From assembly GCA_965370495.1 (NCBI GenBank), contig CBDUUV010000050.1:1-17619 (forward strand): DNA of 17,619 nucleotides, given 5' to 3'. Under the pieces are notes generated by a model. It made no database searches and was not told the DNA's origin. It was given only the letters and a program-made list of their open reading frames with translations. Shown here piece by piece: positions 1 to 7,819 of the stretch. The translations under genes and the position numbers were made by a program. The DNA comes from Krumholzibacterium sp965370495. Its GTDB lineage: Bacteria; Krumholzibacteriota; Krumholzibacteriia; Krumholzibacteriales; Krumholzibacteriaceae. How positions within the stretch are numbered: the stretch's first letter is position 1; the number at the start of each line of letters is the position of its first letter.

Positions 1-1
1 G

Positions 2-1351
2 TTCGGCGGGTTTTTCCGCGAGTATTTCCTGCCCCTCTTTTCGGTCCCCCCAGGGAGCCGGATTGTCCATCCCCTTTTTTCCTTAAAAACGGTTTTCGAG
101 CTGTTTAACCATCTTGTGCTGGTTTGTCCGATTGCTTTGTTTATATTCATCGGATTCAAGGGTGCATCCGGTTCCAGGGATGAAACGGCAAAGAAAATTT
201 TTATTTTTCTGGAGACGATAGTGGTCTTTTATATCCTCGAATTCCTTGTTTTCAACAAGTTAATCGGGGCCAGCAGGGACTGGGACCTCTTCGCGGCATT
301 TGGCGTTCCTCTGGCGCTTCTGACTGCCCTTGTTCTGATCGATCGCTATCGCAGGGTGCCTGATGTTCTGGTTCTGATCGCCGCGGCTGTTATTATCGTG
401 CATACCGCTCCCTTTATAGGATTGAATTCGAGAGTCCCGAGCTCAGAACGCCGTTTTATCGATCTGGTTGATCACGGCTTCTGGTCCAATTACGCCAGGG
501 GGTATGGATACAGTTCTCTTGGGCTATACTACAAGAACAAGGGGGACATTCAAAACGCGATCAGATATTTGACAGCTGCTTCAGATGTCGATAAAGGAAA
601 TGTACGCTACAAGTACAACCTCGCGACAATCTACTTTGCCATGAAAGACAATCAGAAAGCCGTTGTTTTTTATGAGGAGGTCATCAGGAGGGATCCGGAT
701 TATCTCGAAGCGAGGAACAATCTTGGGGTTATCTACTGGCGTATGGGGAAACTGGGCCCCGCCGAAGAGCAATTGGCAGAAATAATAAAGTGCGATTCGA
801 CCTATGTTACCTCATATGAACCCCTTGCCGAGATCTATTTCAGGATCGGGCAGATGGAGAAGTGCGTTCAGTTGTATAGGAAAGCAATCGAGCTGGGACA
901 TGACCTGACTCCCTTTTACAGGGATCTTGTTATGAGATACCTGGGATACGGCGAAGGGGATAGATCGTTCTACCTCTTTGAGCGGATGCTTCTTGCCGCT
1001 GAAAGAAACCCCGGAATATATCAAAGCATTGGCGTAGATGGGATGAATAATATCGGCGTTTTCTACGGTCAGAGGGAGAGGCTGGAGGACGCGGCCCGGA
1101 TCTTCGATAAAGCGATCAGCATATTCCCGGACAATCCTGACCTTCACGTGAATATGGCACGGACCTTTTTCATGCTGGGGGATTTTGAAAAGACATGGAA
1201 AGAGGTTTTCGCCGCCGAAAGACTTGGTACGGAGGTTTCACCCGGTTTCCTCGAGAATCTCCGCAAGGAGATGGACCGTCCTTCGAAAATTTACAGAAAG
1301 AAAATCACACCAATTTCTAACAGGACACTATTGATAGAGGAAGATCAATAA
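2..1351 (+). CDS. Polytopic membrane protein with C-terminal TPRs, GT-C glycosyltransferase-like (5' partial)
   Basis: The reading frame is open from base 2, so the gene starts before the window; the GTG at 116 is only the first possible start inside it. The visible N-terminal part has about four hydrophobic segments (around VLVCPIALFIFIGF, IFIFLETIVVFYILEFLVF, FAAFGVPLALLTALVLI and VLVLIAAAVIIVHTAPF). The third follows SRDWDLF, a motif I associate with membrane proteins that resemble O-mannosyltransferases and carry TPRs. From about residue 125 (counted from the GTG) the protein is soluble and made of TPR helices, with hallmarks such as YGYSSLGLYYKNKGDIQNAI and YKYNLATIYFAMKDNQKAV. The catalytic GT-C loop would lie upstream and is not seen. 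The stop is 8 nt before the nucleotidyltransferase-GT2 gene, so co-transcription is likely. Inference: it could transfer a sugar from polyprenyl phosphate made by the downstream enzymes, but a TPR assembly protein is also possible. Its base composition is closer to the rest of the window than to the AT-rich genes that follow. Confidence 0.75.
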   Translation, partial: FGGFFREYFLPLFSVPPGSRIVHPLFSLKTVFELFNHLVLVCPIALFIFIGFKGASGSRDETAKKIFIFLETIVVFYILEFLVFNKLIGASRDWDLFAAFGVPLALLTALVLIDRYRRVPDVLVLIAAAVIIVHTAPFIGLNSRVPSSERRFIDLVDHGFWSNYARGYGYSSLGLYYKNKGDIQNAIRYLTAASDVDKGNVRYKYNLATIYFAMKDNQKAVVFYEEVIRRDPDYLEARNNLGVIYWRMGKLGPAEEQLAEIIKCDSTYVTSYEPLAEIYFRIGQMEKCVQLYRKAIELGHDLTPFYRDLVMRYLGYGEGDRSFYLFERMLLAAERNPGIYQSIGVDGMNNIGVFYGQRERLEDAARIFDKAISIFPDNPDLHVNMARTFFMLGDFEKTWKEVFAAERLGTEVSPGFLENLRKEMDRPSKIYRKKITPISNRTLLIEEDQ

Positions 1352-1359
1352 AAAAACAT

Positions 1360-2859
1360 ATGGAAAATAATAGCGATATAACCAATGGAAATAACTCTGC
1401 TGAGTTGACAGGTGTAATTCTTGCTGCTGGGCGTGGTGTGCGAGCCTATCCTGCAACAAAATATATTCCAAAAGCATTGCTTGAAGTGGACGGAAAACCG
1501 TTAATCCTGAGAAACATCGAAATAATGCGGGATAAACTCAATATCCATAGAATTATGATCGTTATTGGTCATTGTGGAAACCAGTTAATTGACTATTTTA
1601 AGGAATTAGATTTTGGGGTTAAGTTTGAATTTATCAAACAGGAGGAGCATAAAGGCATCGGACATGCGTTACTTATGGTTGAGGACTATATTGAGACAGA
1701 TCGTTTTGTGGTGATGCTTGCTGATGAGCTCTACATTGATTCAAACCACAGTGACATGCTTGAGATGATCAGAAAAGAGACAGATGCTGTTCTTCTGTTT
1801 AAAAAAGAGACAGACAGAAATAAAATTTCCAACAACTATACCGGTGACATTTCAAACGGCAGGATCAATTCCCTGATCGAGAAACCAGAAAATCCGACAA
1901 CCGGTCTGATGGGAGTCGGAACCTACCTGTTGTCAAAAAAGGTGTTTGACTACATCCGTTCAACCCCGCCATCATCGCTTCGAAATGAAATTGAAATCAC
2001 CGATGTTTTATCAAGCATGGCGAAAAACGAAACCGTTCTTGCCTATATCCTTGAAGGTAATTACCTGAACGTGAATAATATCGACGACCTGAATCATGCT
2101 AATTATCTTTTAAGGGAAACAGGTTTTGATAACTACAAGGTGAGCATCGTTATTCCAGCGTACAATGAAGAGGAGACCATTGTCGGGGTAATTGAAGAAT
2201 TTATTGAACACGAGGCTGTGGATGAAATTCTTGTGGTTGACAACAACTCAAAAGATAGAACCAACGAGCTTGCGCAAAAAGCCGGGGCAAGGGTGGTTGT
2301 TGAAACAAAACAGGGGTACGGCAATGCCATAAAACGGGGACTCGATGATGCAAATGGAGATATTATTATACTAACAGAAGCAGACGGTTCGTTCAGCTCT
2401 AAGGATATTCCAAAATTTCTGGAATACCTGAAGGATAGCGATATGGTTATAGGAACCCGGACAACACGCCAAATGATCGAGCAGGGGGCAAACATGCACT
2501 TTCTTGTCCGGTGGATCAATGTGATTTACGGAAAAATTGTGGAAGCCCTCTGGTGGAACCAGGAGCCAAGGTTTACAGATGTTGGTTGTACGTATCGTGC
2601 CATATGGAAGTCAAGTTATAAAAAAATCAGACCCTATTTGAAAGCGCCCGGGCCGGAATTCGCTCCTGAAATGATGATTGCAATTTTAATCTGCAAACGT
2701 CGAATTATTGAAATTCCAATCTCATACAGAAAGCGACTCGGTGGCGAGTCCAAACATTCGGGGGAATTTAAATCTCAAGCCAAAACGGCATTGAAAATGA
2801 TGAGGGTGATTATCAAGAACCGGTTGTTTTCAGGCAGGTTTACCGATCTTAAAAACTGA
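1360..2859 (+). CDS. Bifunctional sugar nucleotidyltransferase / GT2 polyprenyl-phosphate glycosyltransferase
   Basis: This 499-aa protein has two enzyme domains. Residues about 15-250 form a nucleotidyltransferase of the GlmU/RfbA/GalU type, with the nucleotide-binding signature LAAGRGVR (21-28), a PK pair (37-38) and a metal-binding-type Asp in MLADE (119-123). This domain would make an NDP-sugar from a sugar-1-phosphate. Residues about 258-499 are a GT2 of the DPM/DPG-synthase class: VIPAYNEEE (264-272), a DxD-like EADGS (340-344), TDVGCTYRA (406-414) and GGESKHSG (461-468). Such enzymes usually move the sugar from NDP to a polyprenyl phosphate. There is no C-terminal membrane helix, unlike many DPM-type enzymes. 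No strong ribosome-binding site is close to the ATG; GAGGAAG lies about 17 nt away. The DprE1/DprE2-like genes follow. The sugar substrate cannot be read from the sequence. The domain calls are firm and the lipid-phosphate acceptor is inferred. Confidence 0.9.
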   Translation: MENNSDITNGNNSAELTGVILAAGRGVRAYPATKYIPKALLEVDGKPLILRNIEIMRDKLNIHRIMIVIGHCGNQLIDYFKELDFGVKFEFIKQEEHKGIGHALLMVEDYIETDRFVVMLADELYIDSNHSDMLEMIRKETDAVLLFKKETDRNKISNNYTGDISNGRINSLIEKPENPTTGLMGVGTYLLSKKVFDYIRSTPPSSLRNEIEITDVLSSMAKNETVLAYILEGNYLNVNNIDDLNHANYLLRETGFDNYKVSIVIPAYNEEETIVGVIEEFIEHEAVDEILVVDNNSKDRTNELAQKAGARVVVETKQGYGNAIKRGLDDANGDIIILTEADGSFSSKDIPKFLEYLKDSDMVIGTRTTRQMIEQGANMHFLVRWINVIYGKIVEALWWNQEPRFTDVGCTYRAIWKSSYKKIRPYLKAPGPEFAPEMMIAILICKRRIIEIPISYRKRLGGESKHSGEFKSQAKTALKMMRVIIKNRLFSGRFTDLKN

Positions 2860-2948
2860 AGGAGCGGTTTACCTTTGGCGGTTAAATAGCAGTAGATTAG
2901 TCTTGGCAGCGTTCCGGACATTATTGCATAGCAGATGTTGGAGTTGGT

Positions 2949-4250
2949 ATGAAGATAAAAAGTTGGGGGTGTTACCCTGAAATAGAATCAGATAGTGTTT
3001 TGTTTGATTCTATTGATGAGTTACGGGCAGGCATTAACCCGGATGGAAATTATATCGTCCATGCCTTGGGGCGAAGCTATGGGGACAGTGCGTTAAGTGA
3101 AAACGTTATTCTTACGAAACGTTTTAACAATATACTTGCCTTTGACGAGGCAACAGGGACCATTGTCTGTGAATCCGGGGTAACGCTGGCTGAACTTCTC
3201 GATGTGTTTTTGCCCAGGGGATTTTTCCCTTCAATAACTCCAGGAACCAAGTTTATTACAATAGGTGGTGCTATTGCGAGCGATGTCCATGGGAAGAACC
3301 ATCATGCTGCAGGGTGTTTCAGTGAGTGTGTAGTCTCGTTTGAGCTGATGCTGGCAGACGGAAGCATTATCACATGTAGCAGAGATAAAAACATCGATCT
3401 GTTTTATGCTACCATTGGAGGTATGGGGCTGACCGGGATTATTACCTACATAACCTTTCAACTTGCCAGGGTTACAAGCAGTAATATCAGGGAGACAGTA
3501 ATCAGGTGCAGGAACCTCGAAGAAGTTGTCAACCTGTTTCATCAACACAAGGATGTAACCTATTCGGTGGCCTGGATCGATAGCCTTGCAAAAGGCAATG
3601 ATATAGGTCGGTCGGTTCTGATGCTGGGCGAACATGCCGATGACGGTATTTTATCACCGCCTCCCATGATGTCGAAAATATCCGTTCCCGTAGATCTGCC
3701 GGGGTTTTGTCTGAACAGATACTATATTAACCTGTTTAACCGGCTCTTTTATTTGTCAAAACCGAAGTACAAAGAGAACAGGCTGACCTCAACCGATCCT
3801 TTTTTCTATCCTCTGGATGTGATTGCTTACTGGAACAGGATTTACGGATCAGGGGGATTTACACAGTACCAGTTTGTACTTCCTCTTAAGTCGAGTATGG
3901 AGGGCATGAAAAATATTCTGGCAAAAACTGCACAGGAAGGAAAAGCCGCATTTTTATCAGTATTGAAACTGTTTGGTAAAGGGAACGAGGGCTATCTGTC
4001 ATTTCCCATGGAAGGACTTACCCTGATTCTTGACTTTAAAATCCAGAAGGGGTTGTTTGAATTCTTACACAAGTTGGATGAAATCGTTATAGATTATGGC
4101 GGTAGAATCTATCTTGCAAAAGACGTTCGAATGGGGAAAGAAGTATTCAGGAAAGGCTATCCCCGGTGGGAGAAATTCGCTGAAGTCAGGGAAAAATACG
4201 GATTGAAAAAAAAATTCAACTCATTGCAATCGAAACGGCTTGGAGTGTAA
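2949..4250 (+). CDS. dprE1: DprE1-like FAD-dependent polyprenylphosphoryl-sugar 2'-oxidase
   Basis: This 433-aa protein matches the vanillyl-alcohol-oxidase fold (FAD_binding_4) and closely resembles mycobacterial decaprenylphosphoryl-ribose 2'-oxidase. Visible landmarks are LGRSYGD (40-46, FAD pyrophosphate binding), HGKNHH (114-119, FAD-contact segment) and GGMGLTGII. The C-terminal block runs LKLFGKGNEGYLSFPMEGL and ends with YLAKD, whose Lys391 aligns with the active-site Lys418 of the M. tuberculosis enzyme. The Cys387 position of that enzyme is Ile360 here. DprE1 oxidises the C2 hydroxyl of polyprenyl-P-ribose to a keto intermediate, which DprE2 then reduces to arabinose. The next gene encodes a DprE2-like reductase with only 3 nt between the two, so they almost certainly work as a pair. 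TGGAG lies 5 nt before the ATG. The family match is strong from remembered sequence; the actual sugar and lipid carrier are inferred. A generic sugar-lactone oxidase is less likely given the partner gene. Confidence 0.9.
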   Translation: MKIKSWGCYPEIESDSVLFDSIDELRAGINPDGNYIVHALGRSYGDSALSENVILTKRFNNILAFDEATGTIVCESGVTLAELLDVFLPRGFFPSITPGTKFITIGGAIASDVHGKNHHAAGCFSECVVSFELMLADGSIITCSRDKNIDLFYATIGGMGLTGIITYITFQLARVTSSNIRETVIRCRNLEEVVNLFHQHKDVTYSVAWIDSLAKGNDIGRSVLMLGEHADDGILSPPPMMSKISVPVDLPGFCLNRYYINLFNRLFYLSKPKYKENRLTSTDPFFYPLDVIAYWNRIYGSGGFTQYQFVLPLKSSMEGMKNILAKTAQEGKAAFLSVLKLFGKGNEGYLSFPMEGLTLILDFKIQKGLFEFLHKLDEIVIDYGGRIYLAKDVRMGKEVFRKGYPRWEKFAEVREKYGLKKKFNSLQSKRLGV

Positions 4251-4253
4251 AAG

Positions 4254-4985
4254 ATGCGATTATTGATATTAGGGGCCAACTCAGATGTGGCACATGCCCT
4301 TGCCAGAAAATTTGCAAAAGAAAATAAGGCTGATTTTTATCTGGCGTCACGAAATAAGGAACTTTTGGATAAAAAAGTTCTGGATTTAAAAGCAAGGTAT
4401 AATGTCAATGCCGAAGCGATTGTTTTTGATGCAACCGATTACGCTTCTCACAAATCATTTTACGATAGCCTGGATCCAAAACCTGACGGTGTTGTACTTG
4501 CCTTCGGTTATTTGGGCGATCAGGAAAAAGCTCAATCCGATTTCAAAGAAGCCGGTAAGATCATCCACTCAAACTACACAGGTGCCGTAAGCATTCTTGA
4601 AACCGTTGCCGCTGATTTTGAACAGCGGGAGCACGGATTTATCATTGGTATTAGTTCTGTGGCAGGCGACAGAGGCAGAATGTCGAACTACATCTACGGT
4701 TCTGCCAAGGCTGGCGTTACAACATTTCTTTCCGGGCTTCGTAACCGTCTTTTCAAAAAAAAGGTTCATGTGATGACAGTTCTTCCTGGTTTTATCAACA
4801 CTAAAATGACTGAGAATCTTGATCTTCCGGGTCTTTTGACAGCAGAACCATCCGAAGTTGCCAATGATATCTATAATGCATACAAAAAGAAAAAAAACAT
4901 CATTTACACAAAATGGTACTGGCGAATTATTTTAAGAATCATCAAATCCATTCCCGAAAATATCTTCAAGCGTCTAAGGATGTAA
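4254..4985 (+). CDS. dprE2: DprE2-like short-chain dehydrogenase, polyprenylphosphoryl-2-keto-sugar reductase
   Basis: This 243-aa classical SDR fits the usual DprE2 length of about 250 aa. The N-terminal dinucleotide-binding strand is LLILGANSDVAHALARKF. The active site is Ser134/135 in ISSVAG, Tyr148 in YGSAK and Lys152. Stretches shared with mycobacterial DprE2 are AFGYLGD, the NYTGAVS segment, SSVAGDRGRMSNYIYGS, and the end SIPENIFKRL. DprE2 reduces the 2-keto group left by DprE1 with NAD(P)H, completing the C2 epimerisation on the lipid carrier. The ATG is 3 nt after the oxidase stop, with GGAG inside the end of that gene, so translation is probably coupled. The gene is AT-rich (19 of 60 bases G or C in 4321-4380). 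The SDR call is certain. The DprE2 assignment is strong because of both motifs and neighbour; the sugar is inferred. Confidence 0.9.
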   Translation: MRLLILGANSDVAHALARKFAKENKADFYLASRNKELLDKKVLDLKARYNVNAEAIVFDATDYASHKSFYDSLDPKPDGVVLAFGYLGDQEKAQSDFKEAGKIIHSNYTGAVSILETVAADFEQREHGFIIGISSVAGDRGRMSNYIYGSAKAGVTTFLSGLRNRLFKKKVHVMTVLPGFINTKMTENLDLPGLLTAEPSEVANDIYNAYKKKKNIIYTKWYWRIILRIIKSIPENIFKRLRM

Positions 4986-5003
4986 CTTTCGTGAGCACGA
5001 AAG
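4986..5003 (+). terminator. Stem-loop right after the glycan operon
   Basis: A perfect 8-bp inverted repeat, CTTTCGTG-AG-CACGAAAG, begins one base after the last stop codon. There is no immediate T-run; a T-rich stretch comes about 50 nt later (5050-5070). It could be a weak terminator or a 3'-end stabilising hairpin. Confidence 0.5.
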
Positions 5004-5125
5004 AACAGCGTGCCTATAACGGCGTTTCCAGACCCTGAGAAGGTAAATCGTATTATTTTTTCTTTGTTTTCCGGGTAACCACTGTCATGCACACTCCATG
5101 TTACACAACCCGTGCTTTGACAGAT

Positions 5126-5155
5126 TTGACAAAAACGTTCAGAAAATGGTATAAT
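5126..5155 (+). promoter_or_regulatory. Near-consensus sigma-70 promoter for the TPR/AAA+ regulator
   Basis: TTGACA (5126-5131) and TATAAT (5150-5155) are both exact consensus hexamers with an 18-bp spacer, 47 nt before the ATG at 5203. A second TTTGACA (5116-5122) repeats the -35 region 9 bp upstream and could be a protein site or chance. The regulator therefore looks constitutively or strongly transcribed by the housekeeping polymerase, unless something represses it. Confidence 0.8.
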
Positions 5156-5202
5156 ACATCTAAATATACCGGAAGGTACCATGATCCAACAGGAAGGCGG
5201 AA

Positions 5203-7251
5203 ATGAGAAAAGTTCCACCCGGGTTGGAGAAGCAGTACGACCGGTTTCTGGAAGGCAAGGGGGACGTAGCCGGCTCCCTTGTTTTGCGTTTAAGGGAGAG
5301 AGCGGGCAAGAGATGCGTTTCGGAAGCATGGACGGCACTTGTTCTCTCACGTATCTATATCACGAAGGGAAGGCTTGCACTCGCAAGTTCATTTCTCAGG
5401 CTATCCCGTGATCTTTTTCTTTCATACAGTTCAAGAGGCGTACCAACTGGCTTGTGGGTCAACAGGGCAATCATCCTGAAGCTTCAGGGGCGATTGCCTG
5501 AAGCGGGGAGGCTCCTTGGCAGGGCGTTCGATCTATCTTTGAGAAAAGACGACCCATTTGCTGCGGCAAAAGCAGCCGTGAACCTCGGGGTGGTCCTGTC
5601 ACGCGGAGGGGGACATGATGAAGCACGGAAGTTCATCGATTATGCTCTGATGACCTATCGTAGCTTCAATAACCGAAAAGGGATTATACGTACGGAATTG
5701 GCCGGAATCTTTCTCGATGCAAAAAGAAGCGGTAAGGATGAGGTCGTCGATAGGGTTCTTGAGATACTTTCCGGGTACCCGGAAAAAATGTTCACGAGGG
5801 AAAGGTTATCGGGGTTTCTGCTGGTCTCGGAGATATTTATTGAAAATGGTGATTTTGAAAAAGCGGAAATATTTCTGAAAAAAACAGCTTCATACAGAAC
5901 ATTACTCGAGCGTTTCCGGCCTCACAAGATTCGATGGCTCTGCCTGAAGTCGAGATTGGAAGCGGGAATGGGGCGCAAGGCAACAGCGGTGAATTTTGGT
6001 GAGATTGCCAGGGTATATATGGATAGATTGGGGGTGATCGATCCTGAATCTCTTTCTCTCAAAGAAAGTGTGCCGGTACACAGGATTATGGAAACCGGAC
6101 TTTTCTACAGAACGGAATCCCGAGAGGCTGACAAAACTCAACCCCGGGAAACGGGAAAGGATTGGATTCTACGTGGAAAAAACACAGTAAACCCCCTCCA
6201 ATCAGAAAAAATCAACAAAGAATCATTAACCCTGGAATCAACATTCATTACACGCAACAGGCGGATGGTTGCGTTGTTGGAGGAGATAAAACAATCCGCG
6301 TCAGTTCCTGTTCCGATTCTTATCGAAGGAGAATCAGGAACGGGAAAAGAGATCGTAAGCAGGTTGATCCACAAGTGGAGCGGCCGTGGCAAAGATCTCT
6401 TTATGCCTGTCAATGCAGCCGCGCTGCCTTCCGAGCTGTTTGAAAGCACGCTTTTCGGACATGCCAGAGGAGCCTTCACTGGCGCTGAGAAAAAGAAACA
6501 GGGCCTTCTTGAAGCTGCTGGTCGTGGAAGCATCTTTCTCGATGAGATAGGAGAGCTTGCAACGGTGTTACAGGCCAAGCTTTTAAGGTTTCTTGACAGC
6601 GGGGAATATATTTCTGTCGGCGAATCCCTGATAAGGAAAAGTGAAGCGAGGATCATAGCAGCTACGAACAGGGATCTCAGGGAAGCGATTGAATCTGGTG
6701 GATTTCGTGTAGATCTCTATTACAGGCTGGCAACTATGTCCTTTCGTATACCGCCTCTCAGGGAAAGAAAAGATGATATTATCCTGCTGAGTGAATATTT
6801 CCTTGAAAAGATATTTGGTAGTTACCAGCTCGGACCGTTTGTGCTGGGTAATGCGATTCAGGGTGTATTGATGTCTTATGATTGGCCGGGGAATGTGCGT
6901 GAACTGAAAAATGAACTGATTTCCGCTGCTATCAGAAGGGGGAGGGGAGTCCTGCGGGTGAGCGACCTTTCTTCTCACCTGATAAACTGTATCATGGAAA
7001 GCAACCCGGAAGCGGAAAAACCTTTCCTTACCTGTAATCCGACTGCTGGTTTTCCCGGGGTGTTGCGCAAAAGAATCGATCAGGAAGACAATACCCTCAA
7101 AGAACGTCTCAGGCAGCACGAAAAAGAAGAGATACTTGCCGCGCTGCGGTCAGCAGGAGGAAACAAAGCGCTTGCTGCATCAATGCTTGGGTTAAAAAGG
7201 ACCACGTTTCTCTACAGGTTGAAGCGCTCGGGACTGGACAGGTTTCTGTAA
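5203..7251 (+). CDS. Sigma-54-type transcriptional activator with N-terminal TPR-like sensor (TPR-AAA+-Fis HTH)
   Basis: This 682-aa regulator has three parts. Residues 1 to about 300 are all-helical with TPR-like repeats (for example AWTALVLSRIYITKGRLALA and AAKAAVNLGVVLSRGGGHDEA), in the place where bacterial enhancer-binding proteins carry a sensor. A linker of about 40 residues follows. The AAA+ domain (about 345-585) has Walker A GESGTGKE (376-383), an intact sigma-54-contacting GAFTGA (423-428), Walker B SIFLDE (443-448) and WPGNVREL (561-568). The Fis-type helix-turn-helix is at about 643-676, ending GLKRTTFLYRLKRSGL. There is no REC domain, so phosphorylation is not the likely switch; ligand or protein binding to the helical domain is. 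AGGAAGG sits 6 nt before the ATG, and a strong sigma-70 promoter lies upstream. The next gene is convergent. Target genes are unknown. The class is certain, the ligand unknown. Confidence 0.92.
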   Translation: MRKVPPGLEKQYDRFLEGKGDVAGSLVLRLRERAGKRCVSEAWTALVLSRIYITKGRLALASSFLRLSRDLFLSYSSRGVPTGLWVNRAIILKLQGRLPEAGRLLGRAFDLSLRKDDPFAAAKAAVNLGVVLSRGGGHDEARKFIDYALMTYRSFNNRKGIIRTELAGIFLDAKRSGKDEVVDRVLEILSGYPEKMFTRERLSGFLLVSEIFIENGDFEKAEIFLKKTASYRTLLERFRPHKIRWLCLKSRLEAGMGRKATAVNFGEIARVYMDRLGVIDPESLSLKESVPVHRIMETGLFYRTESREADKTQPRETGKDWILRGKNTVNPLQSEKINKESLTLESTFITRNRRMVALLEEIKQSASVPVPILIEGESGTGKEIVSRLIHKWSGRGKDLFMPVNAAALPSELFESTLFGHARGAFTGAEKKKQGLLEAAGRGSIFLDEIGELATVLQAKLLRFLDSGEYISVGESLIRKSEARIIAATNRDLREAIESGGFRVDLYYRLATMSFRIPPLRERKDDIILLSEYFLEKIFGSYQLGPFVLGNAIQGVLMSYDWPGNVRELKNELISAAIRRGRGVLRVSDLSSHLINCIMESNPEAEKPFLTCNPTAGFPGVLRKRIDQEDNTLKERLRQHEKEEILAALRSAGGNKALAASMLGLKRTTFLYRLKRSGLDRFL

Positions 7252-7307
7252 CCGGCTACAGACAGGCGAGTCGTACTTCTGGTCCAAGATCTCATCACAG
7301 GTGTCAT

Positions 7308-7790
7308 TTACAATTTGTATCCAATTTTTCTCAGGATATCATATCGCCATGCGCGTTTTTCATCATCCTCGGTGCCTCTGGGTTTTTCACCATCTATGAC
7401 GCCAAGGATCCCGCGGCCTCGTTTGTTTTCGGCGATGATTACCTGGACCGGATTGGCAGTAGCACAGAAGATGCTACAGACTTCGGGGACCGTTTTAACA
7501 GCATTGAGAAGGTTGAGGGGAAAAGCGTTTTTCATGAAGATAATAAATGAATGTCCTGCTCCGATCGCAGCAGCGTTCTTTTTAGCCAGTTCGATCATTT
7601 CATCGTCATTTCCTGAAAAACGGATCAGGCAATCGCCGGATGCTTCGCAGAAAGCTACCCCGAACTTAATGCCGGGGACTGATCCCACGGCTGTTTCGTG
7701 AAGATCTTCTACCGTCTTGATGAAGTGGGATTGCCCGAGGATGAGATTTACGTCCTCAGGTTTTTCTATATTTACCGTCAGAATTTTCAT
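7308..7790 (-). CDS. Adenosine-specific kinase family protein (DUF355)
   Basis: This 160-aa protein matches the DUF355 family, named adenosine-specific kinase after archaeal members. Recognisable conserved blocks are GIKFGVAFCEASG, IGAGHSFII, the CATANPVQVI segment and GRGILGVIDG, with an R..ILRKIGYKL end. The family name implies ATP-dependent phosphorylation of adenosine, but activity has been shown for few members, so the reaction here is inferred. I chose the ATG at 7790 because GGAGG (CCTCC at 7796-7800) lies 5 nt before it and the family begins at that residue; a longer frame to 7910 would only run back over the upstream gene. It lies 29 nt downstream of the GAF/AAA+ regulator on the same strand, so the two are probably co-transcribed. 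Confidence 0.85.
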   Translation of the reverse strand: MKILTVNIEKPEDVNLILGQSHFIKTVEDLHETAVGSVPGIKFGVAFCEASGDCLIRFSGNDDEMIELAKKNAAAIGAGHSFIIFMKNAFPLNLLNAVKTVPEVCSIFCATANPVQVIIAENKRGRGILGVIDGEKPRGTEDDEKRAWRYDILRKIGYKL

Positions 7791-7819
7791 TATTTCCTCC
7801 CAGGCAGAGCAGGTACAGG

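Noticed and set aside
2881..2894. GTTAAATAGCAGTA also occurs at 11057-11070, both intergenic
   Set aside because: One shared 14-mer is about what chance predicts for a window of this size, and nothing around it is shared.
4288..4303. TGGCAC followed by TTGC, like a sigma-54 -24/-12 promoter
   Set aside because: The spacer is 6 nt, one too many, and the site lies inside the DprE2-like coding region with no gene start downstream.
6138..7119. Long minus-strand open frames (172 and 178 aa) opposite the TPR/AAA+ regulator
   Set aside because: They lie wholly antisense to a clearly coding AAA+ gene and show no domain, ribosome-binding site or sensible composition.
7252..7307. Terminator between the convergent 5203-7251 and DUF355 genes
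   Set aside because: No stem of useful length with a T-run is visible on either strand.
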